64,000 nt of DNA from Margaritifera margaritifera. Its lineage: Eukaryota; Mollusca; Bivalvia; Unionida; Margaritiferidae. The stretch is taken from NCBI GenBank assembly GCA_029931535.1, contig JAQPZY010001548.1, positions 2,358,001 through 2,422,000 on the forward strand, written 5' to 3'. Position numbers and translations under genes: made by a program. Each line of letters starts with the position of its first letter. The stretch's first letter is position 1. Below, piece after piece: positions 11,027 to 23,005 of this stretch. A model generated the notes under the pieces. It worked only from the letters and a program-made list of their open reading frames with translations, did not search any database and had not been told where the DNA came from.

Positions 11027-11089
11027 GATCCAGAAAAGAAAAGGAAAAAGATTGAAGCAAATAATAACAAGATCTTGAAGGAACTCAAA
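11027..11089 (+). CDS. FYB-like: FYB-like adaptor, exon C (start of hSH3 helix)
   Basis: This 63-nt exon codes for 21 residues, DPEKKRKKIEANNNKILKEL followed by K. It lies between acceptor 'tttcctttcgtttcag' and donor GTAGGT, and is in phase 0 at both ends. The sequence continues the charged helix from exon B and runs into the first strand of the SH3-like fold. In FYB/ADAP the matching segment is the N-terminal helix that makes the domain 'helically extended'. The exon is a multiple of three, so skipping it would keep frame but remove that helix. The 23-bp minisatellite directly upstream could affect its splicing. Confidence comes from consistent phase with both neighbours and from the charge pattern. 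Confidence 0.85.
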
Positions 11090-12327
11090 GTAGGTGCAGT
11101 TTATAACTGTCATGTATTTATTCCTTCTATTCCCATACATTCAAACACAATGGAGTCTGTGTTCAAAATTTCATTAAAAGTGACCACTTTCGTGCCAATA
11201 TTATGCAGAAGAAATTGTTGAACTGATTGTTAAAGGTCCATCTGTCCAAGCTAAATCCACAAGAGCTAATGGGGAAGCTTGAATTTCAAACAGGAAACAG
11301 AAGTTTCAATTTCATCAAAATGGTGATATGAAGAAGGTTCATTAGGACTGAAGAGGTGGAATGGGTACAACTCCAACTCCTCCAGCTTGCCCCCTAAGTC
11401 CCTCCCCTCCACATTTTCTTTAACAATTTGTATGCATTAAATCTGAGATGTCCCCTAGTCACTTCTATACAACCACTACCACCACCAATACAACTTCAAC
11501 ATGGTCATGATTACTTCAATTATTTTTCACACAAGTAAATACAAATATTGGTTTCATTGGGTTGAATAGATGGACAAAAATTGTATTCCCATTAAGATGC
11601 TACGGAGGAATCTTTCTACCATGTTCTGTTATAACACACATTCTAATATAACACAGTCATGTCGATGTGGCTCAAAATATTTTAATTTTTTAAAAATTTA
11701 TATGTCCTAATTGCATAACTGCTCAAAACACCAAGTAATGCTGACAAAAAGTTGATCAGTACTGAGTCATTAAAGTCAGGAAGCCCATAACTTACAAATT
11801 ATTTTATTAACATTCTTATCTATCCATATTTTGCTCAGCAGTTGCACATTTTTATTGAGGTTCGGGTTTCTTTATCCCATGGTTATATAAATTGACTGGT
11901 AATTAAATTAGTATTATGATTTGCAAAAACAATGGCTCACTTTATGTTATTTTTTTGTTATGATTTTTTATGTGTAAAAGTTGAAAATTTAATTTTTGGT
12001 AAAAATATAACCTTTACATTTGCCTCAAGAACTTATGCCATTATAACGTTTACGTATTGCCATTCAGAAAAAAAACAAATAATTGTTGAAGTAATATGAC
12101 ACCAACCCATGTTGAATAGAAGGAAATGAGTTTGTCTAAATACTCAAACACATTTACCTTCAGTAAGACAGTTAAGATGGAGATTAATTATTCTGTGCCC
12201 GTGAATACTCATGCAGGAAGCCTAAGCAAGTTTTAAATTCAACTGGTCTTGTTTTTTGCTATCTGGCCATGTGCTTTGTTAGAAGTAAATTTGTACTACT
12301 TTTCATTGCTAACAATTTAAGGAAGTA

Positions 12328-12504
12328 CCATAAAATACTTGCGTATAAGTAGAGTCACATAATGCACTGGCAGATCAGGGTCTGTGTTGTTTGTTCTATT
12401 GGTTATTCCTAACAAACTGCATATATGTAGATCTGTGAGCACATTATGCAAAAGCAGATCTTAGTCTATGCAGTTGGAACCGACTTATAAGCAAGTATAT
12501 ATGG
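12328..12504. mobile_element. Double-hairpin small element, copy 5 (degraded)
   Basis: The termini are CCATAAAATACTTGCGTATAAG and GCAAGTATATATGG with TA flanks. The outer part of the first hairpin has been lost, and the second is diverged (GATCTGTGAGCACATTATGCAAAAGCAGATC). Confidence 0.8.
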
Positions 12505-13592
12505 TAATTGTTTTATTAACTCACCTCTGTGAAGTAGAGGAAAGCTATTGTACTACACCACCTGTCATAGGCATCCACACATATACAAGTATATGCATAT
12601 GTACAGCCTCACTGCATCTCAGCCATTCTTTCTTCCTAGGTCCTAGGCAGTAGTTTGAAGTATGTTTCATAGCACCTACTCCAGAAAAGGGGGCTGTGGG
12701 GGCTAACTTTGTACATGTGTGTAGTTAGTTGTACATTCTAGGTTAAATGTTTGCATTTAGCTCAGGTTTTTTGCACACTGTACATGTACTGTTATATCTG
12801 GAATCATGAAACATGGTGAGGGATGTATCTTGACGAGTACTGCACTCTTATCATTAAAGTAGATCACTTTGACCCACATTGCACACTTCGCTGACTGCTT
12901 AATTTTGTGTTTTATGTTTATTTCTCAAGCTCTGTTAATGACAGAATCATCAAACTGGATACTACTCCCTTAGAACAAAGGAAGGTCACTTTGACCAACA
13001 TTGCACATTTTATTGGCTTACGTTAAGTTTGTGCATTTAGCACATGACCAATAGGTTTCTTGCACGCTGTATACATTCTGTTATACCTAGAATCACAAAA
13101 CTTGGTGAGGGATGCATCTTAATAAATACTACAACCTCATCACAAGAGTAGGTCATTATGACCCATATTTTATGCTTCACTTGGGTTAAAGTTTGCATTT
13201 TAAGTTTATTTCTCAAGCTTTATTCATGCTAGAATCATCAAACTTGATGATTGCATGCATCTGTTAGTACCACACCCTTACAACAAAGAATGTTACTGTG
13301 TGATCTTCATTTCACATTTTACTTGCTTAGGTTAAGTTTTAGTATTTAGGTCATGATCAAGCAGGTTTTTTATACCCTGTATGCATACTTTTGTTATACC
13401 TAGAATCATGAAACTTGGTGAGTAGATGCATCTTGGTGAGTACTACACTCTCATTACAAAAGCAGATTACTATGACTCATATTTCATGCTTCACTGGCTT
13501 TTGTTAAATTTTGTGTTTTAGAAGTTCACCCTTAAAACATTTTAACTAGTTGATTGTATACATCTTTATTAGTACCACACCAATATAGAAAG

Positions 13593-13607
13593 AGGTCACT
13601 GTGACCT
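13593..13607. promoter_or_regulatory. Perfect ERE-type palindrome
   Basis: AGGTCA-CTG-TGACCT in the second ~300-bp repeat field. No functional evidence. Confidence 0.35.
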
Positions 13608-14215
13608 ACATTTTTCTTTTTACTGTCTTAGGTTAAGTTTTTGCATATAGCTCATAATCACATAGGTTTTTTGCATGCTGTGTGTATAAAATTCTATCTA
13701 GAATTATGAAACATGGTGAGATAAGGCATCTAGATGAGCATTACTCCATCAATTTAGAAGTAGGTCATTATGGCCTATATTTAAGCATCACTGACTTGAG
13801 TTTAAATTTTGTGTTTGATGTTCATTTCGCAGGCACTGTTTATGCTAGAATTGTTAAATTGATGATGATGTGCATCTTTGTTAGTACCTCACCCTTACAA
13901 CAGAAAAAGCTAATTGTGACTTATACATGTACTTAAGTTTTTGTATTTAGCTCATGACCACATCAGTTTTAAATCATGCAATATTCATACTGCCATACAA
14001 TCATGGAACTTGGTTGCGGGATGCATTTTGAGATACATTACAGCCTTATTGCAAAAAGAGGTCTGTGTGATCTATATTTCATGCTGCAGTGAATTTGTTG
14101 AAACTTTGTGTTGAAAGTTCATTTATTGGATGCTGTTTATGTTCGAATCATGAGACTTGATAATTGAATGCATCTCTGTTAGTACTACACCCTTACAACC
14201 AAAGAAGGTCAATGT

Positions 14216-14230
14216 GACCTGCATTCATGA
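14216..14230. promoter_or_regulatory. Perfect ERE-type palindrome
   Basis: AGGTCA-ATG-TGACCT, about 200 bp upstream of exon D. The spacer differs from the other copies. Confidence 0.35.
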
Positions 14231-14426
14231 TTTGCTAACATAGGTTAAGTATTTATGTTTAACTCATGATCACATAGATTCTTCCATACTATATATATTC
14301 CAGCCTACACAGAAGGCCCTTTCTGACCAGTGCAGTTGGAAGTAGGAATAAATATGTTTATTTACTAGTCAACTTTCCATAATAATGTACTTTTCCTGTA
14401 ATATTGTCTTCCTGTGTTATTCTTAG

Positions 14427-14604
14427 ATGAAACCAGATGAGATATTAAAAGGCATTGGCCAGGGCAGAGTAAAGGAAAGTAACCCTGGAGGAAAGAATAA
14501 CAGTCTGGCTGTCACCAAGGGTCTGCTTATCACTATCATTAAAGTGGATTTGAAGGATAAGAAGTACAAGGGAAAATGGCTGGTCCAAACTGAAGAAAAT
14601 GAAG
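14427..14604 (+). CDS. FYB-like: FYB-like adaptor, exon D (core of hSH3 domain)
   Basis: This 178-nt exon runs from 'gttattcttag' to the donor GTAGTT, starting in phase 0 and ending after one base of a codon. It encodes 59 residues (visible-protein residues 109-167). Landmarks are a GGKN turn, a V-T-K-G-L-L-I-T-I-I strand that matches the SH3 'K-x-G-x-x-I-x-I-I' strand, and GKWLV, which matches the GKWL/GWW strand that carries the conserved tryptophan. In FYB1 the first helically extended SH3 domain has the same order GGKN, then I-I strand, then GKWL. The usual ALYDY-type ligand-binding motif of classical SH3 domains is absent, as in FYB hSH3 domains, which do not bind canonical proline peptides and are reported to bind acidic lipids. 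Family assignment rests on this exon and exon E together. Confidence 0.87.
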
Positions 14605-14989
14605 GTAGTTCTAAATTGGAAAAAATCTTGTCTGAATTTACTATGTTTTATTTTGTCATAAACCCTTATTTTTATTTCAGTTAAGCCCAAAAGAAGTTCC
14701 AGATATTGCATTTTAAAAGATATGCCATTTTAAAATATGCTCCCACTGCTTGCAGCAGGAACTTCTTGATTTGGTTCTCTCTGTCCATCTGTCTCTATGA
14801 CAATATGTCCATCCCAGGAAGCTTGTTAGCCCAATTATGCAAACACCACTTAACATAGACAAATGAAATTTAATAGGCATGTTTCTATTTATAATGCTGA
14901 TGGCCTGGTTATATTTTTGCACTATTTGAATGATTTTTATTTTTAAAAATAATTTTTTTCACAAATTTTATTTTTTTAGCTGTACTAGT

Positions 14990-16450
14990 TGAAGATTAGA
15001 CGATCTTATGTGATGGTCTAGTGTCCGTAGTCTGGCAGCTGTCTGGAGTCTGTTAGCAGTTGCTTATTATCATTGCTTCTCCTAAACTACTCAGAGGAAA
15101 GTCATAAAGCTTGGCACACAGATTCATCCTGAGGTCTCGTTGGTCCTAAATGAAAATGGTGCCCTTAGAGATCCAATATGACTGTCATGATGGCCATCTT
15201 GAAAATCGTGTCATCACTACTTCTCCTGAACCAATGGTCATATTAACATAGTTTTCACTGAAAAACATCTTATGATGTGTTGATAGTCTTAAATGAAAAT
15301 TGTGCTGATCTGACATCAAACATGGCCACCATGGTGGCCATCTTGAAAATCTTGTTGTTACTTCACCGGAAGGGATGGTCATATTTTTATGGGGGTTTTC
15401 ACAAAAAGACTTATGACTTGTAAATGGTACTTAATGAAAAATGTGCTGATCTGACCCACCACCATGGTGGCCATCTTGAAAATGTTGTTATCATTACTCC
15501 TGATGAACAGATGGTCATATTTACATGTGTTTTTTTCTTCTCACAAATCTTCTTATGACATGTAGATGGTCCTAAATGCAATAGTTATGATCTGACATCC
15601 AACATAACCACCATCTTAAAACTTTTCTTACTACTCCTCCCGAATTTATGGTAATTTAGACATGAAGTTTTCATTAAAAGACATCTTATGACATGTAGAT
15701 GATAACATATGAAAATGTCACTGCTCTAGTGTCCAACATGGCTTCCATGGTGGCCATCATGAAAATCTTGTTATTACAACTCCATCTGCATGGATGGTCA
15801 TATGGACATGGGGTTTTCACTCAAAGACTTCTTATGACATGTAGATGATAACATATGAAAATGTCACTGCTCTAGTGTCCAACATGGCTTCCATGGTGGC
15901 CATCATGAAAATCTTGTTATTACAACTCCATCTGCATGGATGGTCATATGGACTTCTTATGATATGTAATTGGTCTTGAATGAAAATGGTGTGAATGACA
16001 TTGCATGTCAGTCACAGCAGTTATCATGAAATTCTTATGACTTTTCTCCTAAATAGATGTTCATTATGACTTAAGGTTTTTCACTAAATCACTTCTTGCA
16101 AATGTAGTTAGTCTTATATTAAAATGATGATGATTTAACCTCCAAAATGGCTACCTTGGTGGCCATCTTATAAAGCTTCTTATGGCTGCTTCTTCTGAAT
16201 GGATCATGGTTATGAACATGGGTTTTTCACTAAAACTCTATAACACATTGGTGCTGGTCCTGAATGAAAATAGTTCTGATCTGGCCTCCAACATGGCTAC
16301 TTTAGTGGCCACCTAAACAATCTTGTTATCACTACTCCTCTTGAGCAAATGGTGGCATTGTTATGGGGTTTCACTAAAACACCTCTTGCAATATGTAATT
16401 GGTCTTGAATGACAATGGTTCAGATCTTACCATTAACATGTCTGCACTAT
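14990..16450 (+). repeat. ~145-bp tandem repeat, ~9 units
   Basis: Units share 'gatctgacatccaacatggccaccatggtggccatcttgaaaatcttgttatcactactcc', 'gaatggatggtcatat', 'gggttttcac' and 'agacttcttatgacatgtagatggtcctaaatgaaaatgg'. Units at about 15692 and 15838 are essentially identical over about 115 bp, a recent local duplication of 146 bp. Related units lie at 18640-19130 and 20500-21010, and in reverse at 28140-28400 and 63180-63350. Confidence 0.85.
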
Positions 16451-18015
16451 TGTGAACAAGTTTGAAAACCAGACCTGCTTGATCATGGGGTCAAGTCAGA
16501 GGTCACTGGTAGCATTTTATTTTACTTAAATGAGCTTATGAATACAGTGAATTGTGCATATACAAATGAATTTTTACCAGACTTTGTCTTTCATTGTTTT
16601 TTAATAAACAAGTTGATATTCAGCACTCTGGCATTGACTTTAAGTGCAAATGTTTTGACTTGGGTTTTTATCTGTGACAGCTTATGAGCATGATAACACA
16701 AACAGGTATGAATGGACTTTTATCAAGCCCAGATTTTGGAAATCCCTGATGAATACCTTGAATAATGCCAGTTCAATAACTTTTTTTTCTTTAAAATTAT
16801 ATTAATTATGAATTTAACCAAACTTCGCATTGTGGGTATATCTTGACAATATCTGAGATGAATTCAGGTATCTTCTATCCATGATATCAGATTTAAGGTA
16901 AAAAAGCCCTGATACAAATTTGTGTATTGCGATTTTCTTGTGAAAATGTTAAATTGAACATAAAAGAAAATATTTTAGTTGTCCGATTTGGTATGTTGGA
17001 GTTTCTCAAGAATATTTCAGAGATGATTTCAATATCAGCAATTAAAAGAGATAAAAGGAGGGAAGAAACAGACTTCTCATAAATTCTGACAAATTCTTTT
17101 TGGCCAGCAGAGTGTCAGTCCATCTTTTGACTTTATAATTGGAAAAATTGTTTTTACTTACATGTATATGACCTTAGATTTTTGCATCATTTCAATAATT
17201 TTTGGATTTTTAAAATCATTTTTCGTCACTTTATGACTTTAATTTTTTATATGAAATGTTGTTTGTAGGATTAGGCAGAAATCACTAAACTCAGTCAAAT
17301 AAGGTCCAGAAAGCATGTTATTGTGCATCTTGAGATGACCAGACCTCAATTTAACCAATGCAACCCAAGTCTAGATTCCCACAATATGATTGGCTGAAAT
17401 TTAAGCTGACTTAAAATTGACCAATGAGATGTTTTAAGTCTAGACTTATTGTTAGTGAAATTCGGTCCTGGTTATATTTTTCTATCATTTAAATGATGTT
17501 TGCTAGCTTTTTAACATTTTTGGAATTTCTGAATATTATTTGACTGCAATTGGGGCATATTTGTTTTACAAACACAGATCTGTGTAGTGCTTTGAAGCAA
17601 ACACAATTTCTGGAGGCTTGTATTCCCATGCTGTAAAGTATTGAAAATGCAGATGACCTAATTAGGGTTTACAGACTTCAAATACAGATGACATATACAT
17701 CTTTTACAAAGAAAGTTAGTGGTTAATACCATATATGGAGAAATTTCTGCATTGTTAACATTTTGTAAATTTACTATTTTGGAACATTTTGCATGTTTAA
17801 TTTTTTGTCATTTGGCACTTGATAATACAAACTTTTTCCTCTTTTGATTTTCCTGAAGTTCAGTTTTGGGGACTTTCATATTAACTGTGTAAGTCACAAA
17901 AATAAAACTGCATGGATATTTTCCTATTTATGGTATTTTGTGCTTATTATGCATAGCAGTAAATTAATTTCATTTCTTTAAGAATGCAATCATTCTCTTT
18001 TTGCTTTCTCCTCAG

Positions 18016-18112
18016 GGAACTGTTCCAATCGTGTTGTCTGGTCTGCTTTGGCATGTTATCCCACCAGACTGTGACAACATTATGATAGAAGAACAGTTAC
18101 CAAATGAGAAAA
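18016..18112 (+). other. Candidate cryptic or poison exon (97 nt)
   Basis: A strong acceptor (pyrimidine-rich 'tctctttttgctttctcctcag') is followed by 97 nt and the donor GTAATA. In phase 0 it reads open for 32 codons (beginning GTVPIVLSGLLWHVIPPD). The preceding exon ends after one base of a codon, however, and in that phase this segment hits TGA after about 18 codons. Its length is not a multiple of three either. If included, it would break the reading frame. It may be a regulated poison exon, an exon of something else, or chance. Confidence 0.3.
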
Positions 18113-18639
18113 GTAATAATAGATGTAGTATTTCACATGACATAATGTGACATCATATGATGCTGGCATATGGCAATAGTACCCACTGAAACAGGTGTAA
18201 TGACCACAGCCAGGTATATAGTATTGCACACTTGAAGAAAATGCATACTGCCCTAAAATAAATCCCTGTTGTTAGCCAATCAGAACTTGAGAATTTATTA
18301 AGCGATGTACTATTTGTTTTTGTTTAAAACCCACCCACCCAACTGTACATGTTGTTGATCCAGATTCACTGTTTGAAGTTGGGTGAATGTTGTACAAAGG
18401 TAGATATAAATTTTCATGCTCCATGTTCAAGTTACAATATTTGCCCCTATAAGTTGCAAAAACTCACCAATGCATGGTTAGAGTAGAAAGTCAATGATTT
18501 AAATAATGTCTTTATGGTTGGCACTTCTTGGAACCTTTCTCAAATAGATGCCTCAGCTTATGGTATGGTTCTGCATCAGGTATGTGTTAACAATTGTTAT
18601 TTTAAATTTCTTCTGAAAAAAAACACTGGATCAGTTTCA

Positions 18640-19130
18640 GACAAATTTGGCAGAAAGCATCCTGGCATGAAGGTCATTCAGGCTTTTAGCTATATTGGTC
18701 ACCACAGCAGCCATCTTGAAATCTTTTTTACCACTCCTTCCGAATGAAAAGTTATATTGACATGAAGTTTTCACCAGGAGATGTGTTATGATTTCTAGAT
18801 AGTCTTAAATGACCTGCTGCCAATCTGATGTCCAATATGGCGACCACATTGTTCATCTTGAAACTCTTGTTATTGCTACTCCCCTTGAATGGATGGTCAT
18901 ATCAATGAGGTTTTCATTAAAAGACTTTTTATGATGTCTAGTTGGTCCTAAATGAAAATGGTGCTGATCTGATGTCTAATATGGCTGTCACACTGACCAT
19001 CTTGAAAATCTTGTTATCGCTACTCTTTATGAACGAAAATAAATATTGCCATGGGGCTTTCACCAGAAGACTTCCTATGATGTATAGTTGGTCCTAAATG
19101 AAAATGGTGCTGCTCAGGTGGCACTCTCCA
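18640..19130 (+). repeat. ~145-bp repeat units (same family as 14990-16450)
   Basis: 'Gacaaatttggcagaaagcatcctggcatgaaggtcattcag' is followed by three units with 'ccatcttgaaa', 'gaatggatggtcatat' and 'tagttggtcctaaatgaaaatggtgctgatctg'. Confidence 0.75.
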
Positions 19131-20499
19131 GTTTTGTACTTTGCATAGGGTTTGATTTTTAAAGAAAAAGAATTAGCCAGGTTTTCCTCACTGGCTGTCC
19201 TGGCTATTTAAAAAGGACCTTGTATATCTTAGGTATTGTTAAAAGAACTTTGAAATCCCTTTATTTTGGTGTATGATTGATGGGTGAAATTTGGGTTATA
19301 GAGTATACAGCTTGGTCTTACTTAAGATGTGCACCTCTCAAAAAACTGCTAGCTCCGCATGGTCATTTTCACTTCCTGGACTTCAAAGGTAAATAAAAAA
19401 AAAAAGAGCCGATAACTTTTTTTACTTTTTAGATATTTTGTAATTCATTCATAGTACTTTCAGAGGCTGGTATTGTCTGCTCTGGCAAAATTAATTTCCC
19501 TATTTTAATAACTCCTGAAAATAGTGCACTTTTGACTAATTCAGACTGATTTTTCGAGTACTTTGGAGCGGCCATTTTGTCTGCTGTGTGCTTAGATCAT
19601 GTCCAGTTTCCACAAGCACAATATGTAAAGAAATTTCAGCCACAGTACATGAAAGTAACATAGGTGTATGCCAACATTCTCTCCATTGTGCATGTTGCAA
19701 ATGCAAAATACTTCATCTTAACACCTATCGCTCTCTCAGAAGCATGTATTATCTGTGGAGCGCCCCCATAAAGACAACATATGCATTATTATTATATGAT
19801 TTAATTTTGGTTGTATAGCTGAAACATTTAAGCTGCAAGCATCTAAACAGTCCTTTTGAATAATTCTCATGTATTTTCCCACAGAACAGTATTCATTTGT
19901 AGCAAAGTCCCACACAAGTCCAGCCCCCCCCCCCCCCATGATGAAAAGTGGGCTATTTTAAAACTACACCTTGCATTTTCTCAACAATAGCAACCAATGT
20001 TTTGGTAAAAGACAGGAACATGAAACTTGCCACAATCATTCATGTGATGTCACTAATAAAATTTACAGACTGAACAGGGATGGAAGAGTTCAGGTTCTCA
20101 GAGGTCAAAGGTCAAAGGGTTCAAAGTTTGCTAATTCTTCTAACACTAGTATATGGAAGAAAGCAAATTTGCTTTATCATCATTATTTTCCAGAATTGTA
20201 TTACAAGCGAATGAAAAGAAACATTTTTGCTATATTTTTCTTAGACTTAATACAACAGTTTTAAATTTAAGTTGACTTTACTCCTATGTTCTAAGACTTC
20301 TAATTTCCCCATAATTGAGGTCATTGACCTATACACAAAATACTGCCACAAGGCATATTGTGTAAGCCAAAGCAAAATAGGCATAATTAGCTTATTTTTA
20401 TGCATGACATCAATGTTAATATACCATTTTGTTGAGAAATGCATACATAATTATATGAGAAAGAGAAAAGCAATTGCACAAATTGTCATATTTGTTTTA

Positions 20500-21010
20500 A
20501 ACATCCAATATGGCCACCACAGCAGCCTTCTTCAAAATCTTCCTATAGCTACTCCTCCTGAATGGATGGTTATATCAACGTAGGTTTTTTTACTAAACAA
20601 CTTCTTATGCTGTCTAGTTGGTCATAAATGAAAATGGTGCTGATCTGACTTCCAATATGGCTGCCACAATGGCCATCTTGAAAATCTTGCTGTTGCTACT
20701 CTCCTAGATGGCTGGTCATATCTATATCGTGCTTTCACAAAAAGACTTCTTAAGATGTCTAGTTGGTCCTAAATGGAAATGGTGCCAATCTGATATCCAG
20801 TATGGCCACCATGGCAGCCATCTTGAAAATCTTGTTATCATTACTTCTCCAAAACAGAAAATCATATCAACATGGAGTTTCCACCAGAAGACTTCTTATG
20901 ATGTTTTTTTGGCCCTAAATGTTGTCTTGTTGGTCCTAAATGCAAATGGTGCCAATCTAACATCCAATATGTCTACCAAAGCGGCTAATTTGAAAATCTT
21001 GTTAGTGCTG
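20500..21010 (+). repeat. ~145-bp repeat units (same family)
   Basis: Three to four units with 'atccaatatggccaccacagcagcc', 'cttcttatgatgtctagttggtcctaaatg' and 'ggtgccaatctga'. Confidence 0.75.
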
Positions 21011-21019
21011 AAGAATATC

Positions 21020-22020
21020 AGCATCCTGGCATAAAGGCCTTTCAGTTTTGTACTGATCTGGTTTCAAATATGGCCACTGCTACTGAAAATAGAAAAGTCT
21101 TTAAATGACTTCCCTAAAACAGCTTCAGAATTTTAGCAAATTTGACTTATAACATCCTTTCATTATGCTCTTTGAAGTTTGTATCAATGTTGTTTATCAC
21201 CATTACTAAAAATATAAAAACATTTAAATGACTTCTTCTTAAAAACTGCTAAATAGAATTTGACAGAATTCAACAGAAAGCATCTTAACATGAAGTCTGT
21301 AAAAATGGTGCCAGTCCACCATCAAATATAGCCACTATTACTGAAAGAAAAAAAAGAAGATTTTTTTATCGAAACCACTGAACAGAATTTGACCAAATTT
21401 GACAAAGCATCCTCACCTGAGGGCCTTGCAAGTTTGTACAGATAAAACAGATCTGCCATCAAATATAGCTGAAACTACACAACATAGTAAAAGCATTTCA
21501 ATGACTTCTCAAAAATTACTGCTGAGCATAATTTGACCAAATTTGATAGAAGGCATTCTGGCATAAAGACTTCTCAGGTTGTGCAACTGAGGCTGATCCA
21601 CTCTAAAATGAGGCTGCCATTTCCAAAAAAACTTTTAAATGACTTCTCAGAAACTGCACAGAATTTAACCAAATTTAACAGAAAGTATCATGGTATAAAG
21701 GCATTAAACTGCACAGAATTTAACCAAATTTAACAGAAAGCATAATGGTATAAAGGCATTAAACTGCACAGAATTTAACCAAATTTAACAGAAAGCATCA
21801 TGGTATAAAGGCATTTCAATTTTGCAGTATTGTTACTGATCTTCTATTCAATATGGTCATTGTTACTAAAAATTAGAAAAACCTTTAAATGACTTATCAA
21901 AAAATGGTAAACAGAAGTTGACCAAATTTCACAGAAAGATTCCAGGCATAAAGTTATTCATATCTGCACAAATGAGGCCAGTCTGCCATCCAGTATGTCT
22001 GCCATGCTAAAAAATAAAAA
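21020..22020 (+). repeat. ~145-bp 'GACCAAATTTGACAGAAAGCAT' repeat field
   Basis: Units share 'ttgaccaaatttgacagaaagcatcctggcataaaggc', 'gctgatctgccatcaaatatgg' and 'ttaaatgacttctcaaaaactgc'. Within it, about 57 bp ('gcacagaatttaaccaaatttaacagaaag...gcattaaact') is tandemly repeated almost exactly at 21655-21805. Confidence 0.8.
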
Positions 22021-22439
22021 TAAAAATTTCATTGTTGGAAAGCATTATACCAACCGGGATTTCTTGACCAACTGCCATTGCATTTGGCTTTAGGCAGGTG
22101 TCAGCCAGGTGAGTAATCTCAGAACTATCTCTTGATTCCTCTCCCTTATTGGCAAGATCGCAGAACAATTCTGGTCTATGAATCGATGATGTTTGACCGT
22201 ATATTTTAAGGATTTTATACTTTTTATCTTTATCTTTTATTTTATACACCTTTTACAAAGTTGGAATATCTTTACCTTTTATCTTTTATTTTGTTGTACT
22301 ACATTTTTATGTTTTTTGAAAGTGTTTATCTTCGTAAAAGTGTTTCTTTGCTACTCTTTACATTTACATTTTTCGATCTTGTCTTTTAATTGGCACCATG
22401 TATTTGTTATTGTGTTGATGGGCTATTAAACCTTATATA

Positions 22440-22880
22440 TACATAGATACATACATACCGTCTGTCCATCTGTCAGTCCATCTGTCTGTCTGTGTGTATG
22501 GCATCAATACTTAGGTGAGAGTTTGCATTCAGCACAGATTCTCAGACACTATTGCATGAGGAGTACTAAACACTTCAGTCAAAAACTAGGACACTGTGAC
22601 CTATATTTTCATGCTTTAGTGACCTACATTGACATTTCTGTTTAGCTCAGTTTCTGCTGAGTCATATAATTTGGTATGCAAGATGCATCATGGGGAGCAC
22701 TAGTAACACTGTGACCTATATTTCTTGATCCAGTGACATGTGTTAACCTTTGCATTTTGCTAAGTTTTTCTGACACTTTTGCCAGCAGAGTAATGTAATG
22801 TGGTAAATAGATGCATGATAAGGAGTGCTACACCATTCAGACAAAACAAATCATTGCCATCCATTCATATCACCATTGGC
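22440..22880 (+). repeat. Diverged intron repeat units
   Basis: 'Ccgtctgtccatctgtcagtccatctgtctgtctgtgtgtatgg' is followed by units with 'actgtgacctatattttcatg', 'tagctcag' and 'agatgcatcatggggagcac', related in style to the ~300-bp fields. Confidence 0.55.
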
Positions 22881-23005
22881 AGTTTTTCTTGTTTGTTTTA
22901 GCATCAGTCTTAATTTTTAACAACAGAATATCTCATGATCAATACTCAGTTTTTATTATATTGTTCAGCTCTGTATATTTTTAAGTTATGCCACTTTTAT
23001 TCCAG

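Larger units (their letters stand above)
12515..14300 (+). repeat. ~300-bp tandem repeat field, copy II
   Basis: It is paralogous to 8120-10160, with the same opening ('actcacctctgtgaagtagagg') and the same unit lines ('gcatttagctca', 'gagtactacac', 'aatcatcaaactggat'). About six units. Confidence 0.8.
11090..14426 (+). other. FYB-like: Intron 3 (3337 bp)
   Basis: Donor GTAGGT and acceptor 'gttattcttag'. I see nothing recognisable in 11090-12327. A small element (12328-12504) and the second ~300-bp repeat field (12515-14300) fill the rest. Confidence 0.75.
14605..23005 (+). other. FYB-like: Intron 4 (8401 bp)
   Basis: Donor GTAGTT and acceptor 'cacttttattccag'. It holds repeat fields at 14990-16450, 18640-19130, 20500-21010, 21020-22020 and 22440-22880, plus a strong but frame-breaking exon candidate at 18016-18112. 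The stretches 16450-18000, 18115-18640, 19130-20500 and 22020-22440 show nothing else recognisable apart from a poly-C run at 19924-19937. Confidence 0.75.

Noticed and set aside
18016..18112. Coding exon between exons D and E
   Set aside because: Wrong phase and length; skipping it gives a clean D-E junction that completes the SH3 domain. Kept only as a possible poison exon.
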